Source: Streptomyces sp. H27-H1 (lineage in GTDB: Bacteria; Actinomycetota; Actinomycetes; Streptomycetales; Streptomycetaceae). From it: 64,000 nt of DNA. The notes under the pieces are model-generated. The model was not told the origin of the DNA and did no database searches. It saw only the letters and a program-made list of their open reading frames with translations. Where the stretch lies: NCBI RefSeq assembly GCF_026627445.1, contig NZ_JAPNLJ010000015.1:1-64000 (forward strand), read 5' to 3'. Made by a program: the position numbers and the translations under genes. This document shows positions 33,748 to 42,744 of the stretch, piece after piece. Position 1 is the first letter of the stretch. Each line of letters opens with the position of its first letter.

Positions 33748-35315
33748 CGACCTCGCGGGGTTTTGGGCACGACGTGTACGACGCGGTGATCGTCGGCGGG
33801 GGCCACAACGGCCTCGTCGCCGCCGCCTACCTGGCCCGGGCCGGCCGCTCGGTCCTGGTCCTGGAGCGGCTCGGGCGCACCGGCGGGGCCGCGGTGTCCA
33901 CCCGGCCGTTCCCGGGTGTCGACGCCCGCCTGTCCCGCTACTCCTACCTCGTCTCGCTGCTCCCGGCGAAGATCGTGCGCGAGCTGGGGCTCGAGTTCGC
34001 GGTGCGCAGGCGCACGGTCTCCTCGTACACCCCCGTCGAGCGCGCCGGACGCCCGGGCGGACTGCTGGTCGGCGGGGGCGGGGCGCGCACCCGGGAGTCC
34101 TTCGCGCGGCTGACCGGCTCGGACCGGGAGTACGAGAGCTGGCGCGCCTTCTACGGGACCACCGCGCGGGCCGCCGAACGGCTCTTCCCGACGCTGACCG
34201 AACCACTGCCCACGCGTACGGAACTGCGCGCGCGCCTCGACGACGAGGCTGCCTGGCGGATGCTGTTCGAGGAACCGATCGGGCGGGCGGTCGAGCGGGA
34301 GTTCACCGATGACCTGGTGCGCGGGGTCGTCCTCACCGACGCGCTGATCGGCACCTTCGCCGACGCCCACGACCCGGGCCTGGCCCAGAACCGCTGCTTC
34401 CTCTACCACGTCATCGGCGGCGGCACCGGGGACTGGGACGTACCGGTCGGCGGCATGGGCGCGCTCACGGACGCGCTGGCGGCGTCCGCGCTGGCGGCCG
34501 GGGCGGAGATCGCCACCGGGCACGAGGCGCTGCGCATCGACACGGACGGCACTACGTCCCCGGCCGAGGTGACCTTCCGGACGGCGACGGGGGAGGGCCG
34601 GGTGGCCGGCCGGGTGGTCCTCGTCAACGCCTCGCCGCGGGCGCTGGCCGAACTCCTGGGGGAGGAACCGGCGCAGCCGGCCCCCGAAGGGGCCCAGCTC
34701 AAGGTCAACATGCTGCTGCGCCGCCTGCCCCGGCTGCGGGACGCCTCCGTGGACCCGCGCGAGGCCTTCGGCGGCACCTTCCACATCGCGGAGGGCTACG
34801 AGCAGCTCGCCCGGGCCCACGCGGAGGCCGCCGCCGGTGAACTGCCCTCCGTACCGCCCTCGGAGATCTACTGCCACTCGCTGACGGATCGGACGATCCT
34901 GGGGCCCGAGCTCGCGGAGCAGGGCTACCAGACCCTGACCCTCTTCGGACTGCACACCCCGGCGCGGCTGTTCGAGAAGGACAACCAGGGGGCGCGGGAG
35001 GTGCTGCTCGCCGCGACCCTCGCCCAGCTCGACGCCCACCTGGCCGAACCGCTCACCGACTGCCTGGCCTTCGACGCCGACGGCCGCCCGTGCATCGAGG
35101 CCAAGACCCCGCTCGACCTGGAGCGCGAACTGCGCCTGCCCGGCGGCCACATCTTCCATCGCGACCTGTCCTGGCCGTACGCCGACGAGGGTGGCCGCTG
35201 GGGCGTGGAGACCGCCCACCGCAACGTACTGCTGTGCGGCGCGGGGGCGGTCCGCGGCGGCGGCGTCAGCGGGATCCCCGGCCACAACGCCGCGATGGCG
35301 GTGCTGGGGCACTGA
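33744..35315 (+). CDS. Phytoene desaturase-like NAD(P)/FAD oxidoreductase
   Basis: A 523-residue flavoprotein. The FAD-binding fold begins VYDAVIVGGGHNGLVAAAYLARAGRSVLVLER. The second conserved element is GRTGGAAVSTRPFPGVDARLSRYSYLVSLLP. The C-terminal FAD segment is NVLLCGAGAVRGGGVSGIPGHNAAMAVL. It matches the CrtI/all-trans-retinol 13,14-reductase-like group found in actinobacteria and in the animal protein PYROXD2, with unknown substrate. ATG 33744 overlaps the kinase stop. The coupling suggests kinase control or a shared pathway. Confidence 0.85.
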   Translation: MTTSRGFGHDVYDAVIVGGGHNGLVAAAYLARAGRSVLVLERLGRTGGAAVSTRPFPGVDARLSRYSYLVSLLPAKIVRELGLEFAVRRRTVSSYTPVERAGRPGGLLVGGGGARTRESFARLTGSDREYESWRAFYGTTARAAERLFPTLTEPLPTRTELRARLDDEAAWRMLFEEPIGRAVEREFTDDLVRGVVLTDALIGTFADAHDPGLAQNRCFLYHVIGGGTGDWDVPVGGMGALTDALAASALAAGAEIATGHEALRIDTDGTTSPAEVTFRTATGEGRVAGRVVLVNASPRALAELLGEEPAQPAPEGAQLKVNMLLRRLPRLRDASVDPREAFGGTFHIAEGYEQLARAHAEAAAGELPSVPPSEIYCHSLTDRTILGPELAEQGYQTLTLFGLHTPARLFEKDNQGAREVLLAATLAQLDAHLAEPLTDCLAFDADGRPCIEAKTPLDLERELRLPGGHIFHRDLSWPYADEGGRWGVETAHRNVLLCGAGAVRGGGVSGIPGHNAAMAVLGH

Positions 35316-35335
35316 CGCCGGGTCGTCGCCCCGGC

Positions 35336-35779
35336 TCAGGCCTTGGGATCGATCACGACGATCGGGATCTCCCGGCTGGTCTTGGTCTGGTACTCGTCGT
35401 AGGAGGGCCAGTGCTTCACCATCAAGGGCCAGAAGGCGGCGCGTTCCTCGGAGGTCGCGGTGCGCGCGATGCCCTGGAGGATCTTGGGGCCGACCTGCAC
35501 CCGGACCTCGGGGTGCTCGGTGAGGTTCCGGTACCAGAGCGGGTCCGCGGGGTCGCCGCCCTTGGACGCGACGATGAGGTAGCGGCCGTCGTCCTCGCCG
35601 TAGATGAGCGGAGTACGCACCGGCTTGCCGGACTTGCGGCCGAGGGTGGTGAGCAGCAGGGTCTGCGTGTTGTTCCAGTACTGCCCCTCGGCCCCGTCCG
35701 AACCGACGTACAACTTGACGTGGTCCAGGGTCCATCCGGGCTTGGGGTCGATCGGGTCGTCCCAGTCGATGTCGGTCAT
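35336..35779 (-). CDS. Deazaflavin (F420)-dependent nitroreductase-family protein
   Basis: A 147-residue split-beta-barrel protein of the Ddn/DUF385 family. LLLTTLGRKSGKPVRTPLIYGEDDGRYLIVASKGGDPADPLWYRNLTEHPEVRVQVG is the family signature, with the KSG and Lys/Gly cofactor-phosphate contacts. Such enzymes use F420H2 to reduce nitro compounds, quinones or enones. A GTG or ATG further upstream is possible; ATG 35779 is chosen because it directly precedes the conserved WDDPIDPKPGWTLDHVKLY. Confidence 0.9.
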   Translation of the reverse strand: MTDIDWDDPIDPKPGWTLDHVKLYVGSDGAEGQYWNNTQTLLLTTLGRKSGKPVRTPLIYGEDDGRYLIVASKGGDPADPLWYRNLTEHPEVRVQVGPKILQGIARTATSEERAAFWPLMVKHWPSYDEYQTKTSREIPIVVIDPKA

Positions 35780-35861
35780 ATGGCTCAGCCACCTTCGTGT
35801 TGAACGGTCAACGAACCACAACAACGAGCGTCAACGCCTCGGGGCACGGCCCTGTTCCGGT

Positions 35862-37016
35862 CTACCGCGCAAGCGCGAACCCGTCGAACAGGTCGTCCAG
35901 GGCGCGCCGCGCGACACGGGCCGGGGTGGCGCGTACGGCGAGGTCCCGGGCGGCCACCGCGAGGGGGTGGGTGAGCGCGGCGACCCGGCCCGCGCGGCGG
36001 GAACGGATGCGCAGGGCGTCGGTGCGGGGGCCGCGGGCCGCGCTGTAGGCGGCCAGGGCGGCAGGTACGTCGGCCCCGTCCAGCAGGTGCGCGAGGACGG
36101 CGGCGTCCTCGACGGCCTGGCAGCCGCCCTGGCCGAGGTTGGGGGTCATGGCGTGCGCCGCGTCGCCGAGCCAGGCCAGCCGGCCCCGGTGGAAGCGGGG
36201 GAGCGGGGCGGCGAGGTCGTACAGGTCGTGCTGGAGCACGGCCGCCGGGTCGATGTGCTCCAGCAGGGCGGGGATCGGGTCGTGCCAGGCGCCGTAGCGG
36301 CGCAGGAGTTCGGCGCGGACATCGGCGGGCCGGTAGCCCTCGGGGACGACCGCGGTGGCGTAGAGGTACACGCGGCCGTCGGCGAGCGGGACGACGCCGA
36401 AGCGCTCCCCGCGGCCCCAGGTCTCGGCGGCGGCGCGCTCGGGCGGCCCGCCGTCGCCGCCGTCCAGGACGGTCCGCCAGGCGGTCTCGCCGCTGTAGTG
36501 CAGGCCGGGGTGGGCCGGGAAGTACCGGCGGCGGATCGCGCTGTGGATGCCGTCGGCGGCGATGACGACGTCGGCGGTGAGATCGCCGTCCGAGGTGCGG
36601 ACGACCGGCTGGCCGTCCGCGTCGTCGACGCCGCTGACTTCCGTGGCGTACTGCAGGGCGCCTTCGGGTAGCGCGTCGGCCAGGGCGGCGACGAGGGCCG
36701 GCCGGTGCACGGCGAGCGGGGGCCGGCCGTACCGGGCGGTCAGCGCATCGGTATCGGCGCGGCTCAGCCGGCGGCCGCCGGGGCGGCGCAGGTCCATCGC
36801 GGCAGGGGTGGCGCGACCCATCGCGCGGGCGACGTCGAAGCCGATGGAGTCGAAGGCGCGCAGGGCGTTGGGGGCGAGGACGATTCCCGCGCCGACGGGG
36901 GACGGTGCGGTCGCGCGTTCGCAGACGGTGACGTGCCAGCCGCGGCGGTGGAGGGCGACCGCGGCGGTGAGTCCGCCGATCCCCGCACCCGCCAGGACCG
37001 CATGACGTTGTGACAT
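35862..37016 (-). CDS. FAD-dependent aromatic monooxygenase
   Basis: A 384-residue group A flavin monooxygenase, similar to salicylate hydroxylase or zeaxanthin-epoxidase-like proteins. VLAGAGIGGLTAAVALHRRGWHVTVCER is the FAD GxGxxG fold. ADVVIAADGIHSAIRR carries the DG motif and GRLAWLGDAAHAMTPNLGQGGCQAVEDA the GD motif with flavin contacts. An N-hydroxylation or ring-hydroxylation substrate cannot be told. It is divergent from the TetR gene at 37103, with two identical operators between, so it is almost certainly that regulator's target. It may provide detoxification of the inducer. Confidence 0.9.
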   Translation of the reverse strand: MSQRHAVLAGAGIGGLTAAVALHRRGWHVTVCERATAPSPVGAGIVLAPNALRAFDSIGFDVARAMGRATPAAMDLRRPGGRRLSRADTDALTARYGRPPLAVHRPALVAALADALPEGALQYATEVSGVDDADGQPVVRTSDGDLTADVVIAADGIHSAIRRRYFPAHPGLHYSGETAWRTVLDGGDGGPPERAAAETWGRGERFGVVPLADGRVYLYATAVVPEGYRPADVRAELLRRYGAWHDPIPALLEHIDPAAVLQHDLYDLAAPLPRFHRGRLAWLGDAAHAMTPNLGQGGCQAVEDAAVLAHLLDGADVPAALAAYSAARGPRTDALRIRSRRAGRVAALTHPLAVAARDLAVRATPARVARRALDDLFDGFALAR

Positions 37017-37048
37017 GACATTCCCTCCCCGTACCCCAACCCCGCATC

Positions 37049-37064
37049 CTCTACAGGTGTAGAG
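37049..37064. promoter_or_regulatory. TetR operator 1
   Basis: CTCTACAGGTGTAGAG: perfect 7-base arms with a GG centre. It is the exact reverse complement of operator 2, 31 bases away (three helical turns), and lies 33 bases from the monooxygenase start. Confidence 0.85.
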
Positions 37065-37072
37065 AATGACAT

Positions 37073-37102
37073 GCCCGCACTCTACACCTGTAGAGTGCGG
37101 GC
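37073..37102. promoter_or_regulatory. TetR operator 2 within a longer palindrome abutting the TetR start
   Basis: The core CTCTACACCTGTAGAG (37080-37095) is flanked by GCCCGCA and TGCGGGC, so the dyad runs over 30 bases and reaches the start codon at 37103. The palindrome even continues through ATG on one side and its complement on the other. There is no room for a normal ribosome binding site, so the TetR transcript may be leaderless. Confidence 0.85.
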
Positions 37103-37693
37103 ATGCACTCCCCTGAGCGTGGAAGCGACCGCAGGACCCTGATCGCGGACAGCGCGATCGGCCTCGTTGCCGCCGCCGGCCTGCGGGGCCTGACCCACCG
37201 GGCGGTCGACGGCGCGGCGGGGCTGCCGGCGGGCAGCACCTCGTACTACTTCCGCACGAGGACGGCGCTGATCGGCGCCTGCTACCAGCGGCTGGCCGAG
37301 CTGGACCTGGGCGACTTCGACGCAGGCTCCCCTTCAGTGCCGCCGGACCGGGACGCCGCGGCGGCGGCGCTGGCCGCGCTGCTGCACCGATGGCTGACCA
37401 CCGGACGGGCGCGACAGCTGGCGCGCTTCGAACTGAGCCTGGAGGCCGCCCGGAACGCCGAGCTGGAGACGGAGTTCCACCGAGCGGGCCAGGGCGCGCG
37501 GGCTCTCGCGGCCGGCATCCTCGCCGCACTCGGCGCCGCCCGTCCGGAGCAGTCCGCCGAACTCCTGGTCGCCTGGACCGACGGACTCCTCTACGACCGC
37601 CTGGCAGGCGCACTCGCCCGCTCCCGCCCAACGCCGGACCTGACCGAACTGACGTCCGTGACCCGCAGGATGATCGACGCGGCCCTTGAGTAG
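37103..37693 (+). CDS. TetR-family regulator
   Basis: A 196-residue repressor. The N-terminal helix-turn-helix is RRTLIADSAIGLVAAAGLRGLTHRAVDGAAGLPAGSTSYYFRTRTALI. The all-helical ligand domain then contains ARFELSLEAARN and LVAWTDGLLYDRLAG, as in PaiA/YxaF-like TetR proteins. Two matching operators lie immediately upstream in the divergent promoter. The regulator should repress itself and the FAD monooxygenase gene until its ligand, perhaps the monooxygenase substrate, is present. The start codon sits in the operator palindrome. Confidence 0.9.
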   Translation: MHSPERGSDRRTLIADSAIGLVAAAGLRGLTHRAVDGAAGLPAGSTSYYFRTRTALIGACYQRLAELDLGDFDAGSPSVPPDRDAAAAALAALLHRWLTTGRARQLARFELSLEAARNAELETEFHRAGQGARALAAGILAALGAARPEQSAELLVAWTDGLLYDRLAGALARSRPTPDLTELTSVTRRMIDAALE

Positions 37694-37755
37694 ACCGTCG
37701 CTCTGGTGGTGGGCCTCTTGCCGTTGCGGGCCGCTTCGGTCCGTTTCAGTCCGTT

Positions 37756-39750
37756 TCAGTCCGCCGAGCGGGACCAGCCGGTGGCTTCGATGCGGGATGC
37801 GTCGGCGGGGCGGTCCTCGGCGAAGAGGAGGCGGGCCGGCTCCGAGACGCGCAGGACGTCCACGTAGACCCCGCGGCCCACATAGCGGCCCTGTGCGGTG
37901 TGGCGGAAGCGGAGGCGGACCTCGCGGCCGGCCCATGGGGTGAGCGGGGCTTCGAGGCGGTGCCAGATGCGGCCCGACCAGCCTGCGACGGAGCCGGCCT
38001 GCCAGTGTTCGGCGGCTCCGCCGGTGGCGCGCACGGTGGTGAAGGGGAGCGGCTCCCAGGTCTGCCCGTCGGCGGAGGCCTCCACGTGCAGCGCGCCCGC
38101 GCCGGGCACGGTGTCCCACCACAGTGCGCAGCGCAGCCGGGCGGCGTCGGTGGACGGGGTGAGGGGAGGCAGGGTCAGGGTGCCCGAGCCGCCGGTCTCC
38201 ATGCCGGAGTACCAGGCGGGGCCGCCGTGCTTCGTGCGGACGGGGACGGCGCGGGCGAAGCGGTTGCCGACGGCGACGCGGGGGGCGCTGCCGGCCCGCC
38301 AGGTGCGCACGGGGTGGACGGAGTTGCCGAGCAGGATGAGGAAGGAGTCGGTGGAGGGGTCCAGGACGAGGGAGGTGCCGGTGAAACCGGTATGGCCGGC
38401 GGAGTGCGGGGTGGCCATGGCGCCCATGTACCAGTGCTGGTAGAGCTCGAAGCCCAGACCGTGGTCGTCGCCGGGGAAGGCGGTGTTGTAGTCGGTGAAG
38501 AGCAGCTCGACGGAGGCGGGGCGCAGGATGCGCTTGCCGGCGTAGACCCCGCCGTCGAGCAGGGTGCGGGCGAGGATCGCGAGGTCCCAGGCGGTGCCGA
38601 AGACTCCGGCGTGGCCGGCGACGCCGCCCAGGGCGTACGCGTTCTCGTCGTGGACCTCGCCCCAGACGAGCCCGCGGTCGAGCCCGGACCAGGGCGGGCG
38701 CTGCACCTCGGTGGCGGCCGTGACCCGGCGCCAGGAGAGCGGTGGGTTGTAACGAGTGCGGTGCATCCCGAGTGGAGCGGTGATCTCGTCGTGGAGCAGG
38801 AGATCCAAAGTGTGACCGGTGATCCGTTCCAGGAGTAGCTGGAGGGCGATGAGGTTGAGGTCGGAGTACCGGTAGACCGTCCCTGGAGTCTCTTGTGGCT
38901 TCACCGACCACAGCAGCCTCAACTGACCCGCCCGGGTCGGCTCCTGGTAGAAGGGGGCCCAGGAGCGCAGCCCCGAGGTGTGCGTGAGGAGCTGACGTAC
39001 GGTGACCGCCTCCTTGCCCCCGCCGGTGAACTCGGGCAAGTACCGGCTCACCGGCGCCTCCAGCTCCAACTGCCCGCGCTCCATCTGCTGCACGGCCAGC
39101 AGGGAGGTGAACAGCTTGGAGAGGGAGGCCAGGTCGAAGACCGTGTCCTCGGCCATCGCGATGCGCTCGGCGGCCGGGAACTCCCGCACCCGGTCGGTGC
39201 GGCCGTCGTAGTCGCGGTACCGGACGGCGTCGCCCATCGCCCGGTGCAACGCCACGGTGCGGCCCCGCCCCGCGAGGACCACGGCCCCGGCGTAGTAAGG
39301 GTGTTCGGGGGAGGGGCCGAGGAACCGCCGCGCCTCGTCCGCCACCCCTTCGAGATGCCTCTCCAGCAGCCCGGCCTGGCGGGCGGACCCGTACCGCAAC
39401 CGCAGCCCCTGCAGGGCGCGCCGCTCGGCCGGACCCCCGGTGGCCCCCACGGACCCGGGCAGCGCGGCCTGGAGTACGAGCACGCCGCCCAGCGCCAGCA
39501 GCCGCGCCCCCAGCCGCCGACGGGACAGGCCGCTGGTGAGGCTGCCGTCGCTACCTCCGCCCCTGCTGCTGCCGTCGTCGTTGTTGTTGCCGCCGGCACC
39601 GCTCCCACCGCTTGCGGGCGCCGCCGTCGCCGCACCCGCGCGGGCAGCACCGTTGCCGCCGCAGACCCCGGCGTCAGCCGCGCCGCCGCCGAACCCGCCG
39701 CCGGAACGCTCCACCCCACCGTCGTTCCCCGTCTTCGCCCGTTCCGCCAT
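37756..39750 (-). CDS. Secreted or anchored beta-lactamase-family serine hydrolase
   Basis: A 664-residue protein. A long Gly/Ser/Asn-rich N-terminal region precedes a hydrophobic leader (SRRRLGARLLALGGVLVLQAAL, about residues 78-99, also twin-Arg). The class C beta-lactamase/DD-peptidase domain follows: SxxK is Ser209-Leu-Ser-Lys212, YxN is in VYRYSDLN and the HTG box is in SAGHTGFTG. The last 150 residues form a beta-sandwich (LRCALWWDTVPGAGALHVEASADGQTWEPLP) that may bind glycans. Likely role: cell-wall peptide or ester hydrolysis. An earlier ATG could extend it upstream, but ATG 39750 keeps the leader in a credible place. Confidence 0.8.
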   Translation of the reverse strand: MAERAKTGNDGGVERSGGGFGGGAADAGVCGGNGAARAGAATAAPASGGSGAGGNNNDDGSSRGGGSDGSLTSGLSRRRLGARLLALGGVLVLQAALPGSVGATGGPAERRALQGLRLRYGSARQAGLLERHLEGVADEARRFLGPSPEHPYYAGAVVLAGRGRTVALHRAMGDAVRYRDYDGRTDRVREFPAAERIAMAEDTVFDLASLSKLFTSLLAVQQMERGQLELEAPVSRYLPEFTGGGKEAVTVRQLLTHTSGLRSWAPFYQEPTRAGQLRLLWSVKPQETPGTVYRYSDLNLIALQLLLERITGHTLDLLLHDEITAPLGMHRTRYNPPLSWRRVTAATEVQRPPWSGLDRGLVWGEVHDENAYALGGVAGHAGVFGTAWDLAILARTLLDGGVYAGKRILRPASVELLFTDYNTAFPGDDHGLGFELYQHWYMGAMATPHSAGHTGFTGTSLVLDPSTDSFLILLGNSVHPVRTWRAGSAPRVAVGNRFARAVPVRTKHGGPAWYSGMETGGSGTLTLPPLTPSTDAARLRCALWWDTVPGAGALHVEASADGQTWEPLPFTTVRATGGAAEHWQAGSVAGWSGRIWHRLEAPLTPWAGREVRLRFRHTAQGRYVGRGVYVDVLRVSEPARLLFAEDRPADASRIEATGWSRSAD

Positions 39751-39838
39751 GACCGGTCCTCCCGTCCGCCGTCGCGCACCCTCCCGAAGTATCTGCCCGC
39801 CCGCCCGGCACCTGCCGCGGTGACCGGCCGGCAAAGAA

Positions 39839-39855
39839 TCTGACGCTGCATCAGA
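39839..39855. promoter_or_regulatory. Operator A upstream of the nitronate monooxygenase operon
   Basis: TCTGACGCTGCATCAGA is a 17-bp dyad (5-base arms) followed by AAAAC. The same flanks and spacing occur in TCTGACTGGGTGTCAGA followed by AAAAC at 53968-53984. It lies 44 bases before the monooxygenase start, between it and the divergent serine hydrolase. Confidence 0.6.
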
Positions 39856-39898
39856 AAACCCCTTCCCTCGGCGGCCGGGCTGCGGCATCCTGCCGCCC

Positions 39899-41029
39899 AT
39901 GGAGACGGAGCTGAGCAGAAAACTGGGAATAGAGCACGCCATCTTCGGCTTCACGCCCTTCCCGGCGGTCGCCGCTGCCATCACCCGCGCGGGCGGGTTC
40001 GGGGTGCTCGGGGCGGTCCGCTACACCGACCCCGACGACCTCAAGCGCGACCTCGACTGGATGCAGGAGCACACCGACGGCAAGCCCTACGGCCTCGACG
40101 TGGTCATGCCCGCGAAGAAGGCCGTCGACGGCATCAGCGAGGCCGACATCGAGGCGATGATCCCGGCCGCGCACCGGGAGTACGTCCGCGACACCCTCGC
40201 CAAACACCACGTACCCGAACTTCCCGAGGGCGAGGCCTCGGGCTGGCGCATCACCGGCTGGATGGAACAGGTCGCCCGCAACCAGCTCGACGTCGCCTTC
40301 GACTACCCCATCAAGCTCCTGGCGAACGCCCTCGGCTCCCCGCCCGCCGACGTCATCGCGCGCGCCCACGAGCACGGTGTCCTCGTCGCCGCCCTCGCCG
40401 GCAGCGCCAAGCACGCCCGCCGGCACGCCGAGGCCGGCATAGACATCGTCGTCGCCCAGGGCTACGAGGCGGGCGGGCACACCGGCGACATCGCCACCAT
40501 GGTCCTGGTGCCCGAGGTGGTCGAGGCCGTCGCCCCGCTCCCGGTCCTCGCCGCCGGGGGCATCGGCGGCGGCGAGCAGATCGCCGCCGGACTCGCCCTC
40601 GGCGCGCAGGGCGCCTGGCTCGGATCCCTCTGGCTGACCACCACCGAGGCGGACATGCACTCCCGCGCCCTCACCGAGAAGCTGCTCGCCGCCGGTTCCG
40701 GCGACACCGTCCGCTCCCGCGCGCTCACCGGCAAGCCCGCCCGTCAGCTGCGCACCGAGTGGACCGACGCGTGGGACGACCCGGAGGGCCCCGGCGCACT
40801 GCCGATGCCCCTGCAGGGACTCCTCGTCGCGGAGGCCGTCTCCCGCATCCAGAAGTACGAGATCCAGCCGCTGCTCGGCAGCCCCGTCGGCCAGATCGTC
40901 GGCCGGATGAACAGCGAGCGCAGCGTCCAGGCGGTCTTCGACGACCTCACCAGCGGTTTCGAGCGCGCCATCGACCGCATCACCCGTATCGCCGGCCGGG
41001 TCCCAGGATCTGAGGAGTGCACAGGATGA
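39899..41029 (+). CDS. Nitronate monooxygenase-family flavoenzyme
   Basis: A 376-residue FMN-dependent TIM-barrel protein of the 2-nitropropane dioxygenase family. AAITRAGGFGVLGAVRY is the N-terminal substrate/FMN segment. GIDIVVAQGYEAGGHTGDIATMVLVPEVV is the signature with the catalytic His of GGHTG, and VLAAGGIGGGEQIAAGLALGAQGAWLGS binds the FMN phosphate. In actinobacteria such genes often sit with acyl-CoA genes and may act as enoyl/keto reductases rather than on nitronates. The stop overlaps the acyl-CoA synthetase start (ATGA). It probably reduces or oxidises the acid that the partner activates. Confidence 0.85.
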   Translation: METELSRKLGIEHAIFGFTPFPAVAAAITRAGGFGVLGAVRYTDPDDLKRDLDWMQEHTDGKPYGLDVVMPAKKAVDGISEADIEAMIPAAHREYVRDTLAKHHVPELPEGEASGWRITGWMEQVARNQLDVAFDYPIKLLANALGSPPADVIARAHEHGVLVAALAGSAKHARRHAEAGIDIVVAQGYEAGGHTGDIATMVLVPEVVEAVAPLPVLAAGGIGGGEQIAAGLALGAQGAWLGSLWLTTTEADMHSRALTEKLLAAGSGDTVRSRALTGKPARQLRTEWTDAWDDPEGPGALPMPLQGLLVAEAVSRIQKYEIQPLLGSPVGQIVGRMNSERSVQAVFDDLTSGFERAIDRITRIAGRVPGSEECTG

Positions 41030-42579
41030 CCGACACGCCCCCCAACGGCTTCTGGGCCCAGGCCACCGCCGACCCCGAGCGCACCGTCCTCGTCACCCCC
41101 GAGGGCGAGACGTGGTCCGCCGCCCGGCTGCACGCCGACGTCAACCGCCTCGTCCACGGCCTGCGCGCCGTCGGCCTGCAGCGGGGCGACGTCTTCGCCG
41201 TCGTCCTGCCCAACAGTGTCGAGTTCCTCACCGCCTACCTGGCCGCCTCCCAGGCCGGGTTCTACCTCGTCCCGGTCAATCACCACCTCGTCGGCCCCGA
41301 GATCGCCTGGATCGTCTCCGATTCCGGAGCCAAGGTCCTCATCGCCCACGAGCGGTTCGCCGACGCCGCCACGGACGCCGCCGACGAGGCGGGCCTGCCC
41401 GCGAGCCACCGCTACGCGGTCGGAGCCGTCGCGGGCTTCCGCTCGTACGGCGAGCTGCTCGACGGGCAGCCGGACACCGCCCCCGCGGACCGCACGCTCG
41501 GCTGGGTCATGAACTACACCTCCGGCACCACCGGCCGGCCGCGCGGCATCCGCCGCCCGCTGCCCGGCAAGCTCCCGGAGGAGACCTACCTCGGAGGCTT
41601 CCTCGGCATCTTCGGCATCCGCGCGTTCGACGAAAACGTCCACCTGGTGTGCTCGCCGCTCTACCACACGGCCGTCCTCCAGTTCGCCGCCGCGGCCCTG
41701 CACATCGGACACCCGCTGATCCTGATGGACAAGTGGACGCCCGAGGAGATGCTGCGCCTGATCGACGGCCATGCCTGCACGCACACCCACATGGTCCCGA
41801 CCCAGTTCCACCGGCTCCTCGCGCTCCCGCAGGAGACGAAGGACGCGTACGACGTCTCCTCCATGCGGCACGCCATCCACGGCGCCGCGCCCTGCCCCGA
41901 CCACGTCAAGCGGGCAATGATCGACTGGTGGGGCGGGTGCGTGGAGGAGTACTACGCGGCGAGCGAGGGCGGCGGCGCCTTCGCGACGGCCGAGGACTGG
42001 CTGAAGAAGCCGGGCACCGTCGGCAAGGCCTGGCCGATCAGCGAGCTCGCCATCTTCGACGACGACGGCGAGCGGCTGCCCGCCGGCGAACTCGGCACCG
42101 TCTACATCAAGATGAACACCGGCGGCTTCAGCTACCACAAGGACGAGGGCAAGACGAAGAAGAACCGGATCGGGGACTTCTTCACCGTCGGCGACCTCGG
42201 CCTGATGGACGAGGAGGGCTACCTCTTCCTCCGCGACCGGAAGATCGACATGATCATCTCGGGCGGGGTGAACATCTACCCGGCCGAGATCGAGTCGGCG
42301 CTGCTCACCCATCCGGCGGTCGCCGACGCCGCCGCCTTCGGAATACCGCACCCCTCCTGGGGCGAGGAGGTCAAGGCGGTCATCGAACCCGCCGAGGGCT
42401 TCGCGGCGAGCGACGCGCTGGCGGCGGAGATCCTCAACCACTGCGAGCGGCAACTCGCCGGGTACAAGCGGCCCAAGACCGTGGACTTCATCGAGACGAT
42501 GCCGCGCGATCCCAACGGCAAGCTGTACAAGCGACGGCTGCGCGAACCGTACTGGGAGGGCCACGAGCGCGCGATGTGA
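41026..42579 (+). CDS. Acyl-CoA synthetase (AMP-forming)
   Basis: A 517-residue ANL-superfamily ligase. The P-loop-like motif is YTSGTTGRPRGIRR, the A5 motif EYYAASEGGG, A7 FTVGDLGLMDEEGYLFLRDRKIDMIISGGVNIYPAEIE, and the A10 Lys is in MPRDPNGKLYKRRLREPYW. It converts an unknown carboxylic acid, probably alicyclic or medium-chain, to its CoA ester. It is translationally coupled to the nitronate monooxygenase-type gene and shares its operator-controlled promoter. A strong hairpin at 42587-42606 ends the unit. Confidence 0.9.
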   Translation: MTDTPPNGFWAQATADPERTVLVTPEGETWSAARLHADVNRLVHGLRAVGLQRGDVFAVVLPNSVEFLTAYLAASQAGFYLVPVNHHLVGPEIAWIVSDSGAKVLIAHERFADAATDAADEAGLPASHRYAVGAVAGFRSYGELLDGQPDTAPADRTLGWVMNYTSGTTGRPRGIRRPLPGKLPEETYLGGFLGIFGIRAFDENVHLVCSPLYHTAVLQFAAAALHIGHPLILMDKWTPEEMLRLIDGHACTHTHMVPTQFHRLLALPQETKDAYDVSSMRHAIHGAAPCPDHVKRAMIDWWGGCVEEYYAASEGGGAFATAEDWLKKPGTVGKAWPISELAIFDDDGERLPAGELGTVYIKMNTGGFSYHKDEGKTKKNRIGDFFTVGDLGLMDEEGYLFLRDRKIDMIISGGVNIYPAEIESALLTHPAVADAAAFGIPHPSWGEEVKAVIEPAEGFAASDALAAEILNHCERQLAGYKRPKTVDFIETMPRDPNGKLYKRRLREPYWEGHERAM

Positions 42580-42586
42580 CATCCGG

Positions 42587-42606
42587 GCCGGCCCCGAGGG
42601 GCCGGC
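42587..42606 (+). terminator. Terminator hairpin after the acyl-CoA synthetase
   Basis: GCCGGCCCC-GA-GGGGCCGGC: nine paired bases, with the innermost opening to form the loop, eight bases after the stop. It is followed by a second small dyad (GGCGCC...GGCGCC). Confidence 0.65.
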
Positions 42607-42744
42607 GCCACGGCGCCGACTCGGCGGGGCCTGCCCTTCGGCGCCGGCCCGCCACGCCCGGAGTTTCGTGAGAAGTGCCACGTCAGAGCCGTGAAGGCGG
42701 CTGTTGCAGCGCACAGGCGGGACAGTTCTGGCAAGTTGGCTGAT

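Noticed and set aside
42641..42744. Possible upstream start (GTG/ATG 18 codons earlier) of the calcium antiporter
   Set aside because: The extra residues are hydrophilic and not conserved in type; ATG 42745 places the first membrane helix at the expected distance.
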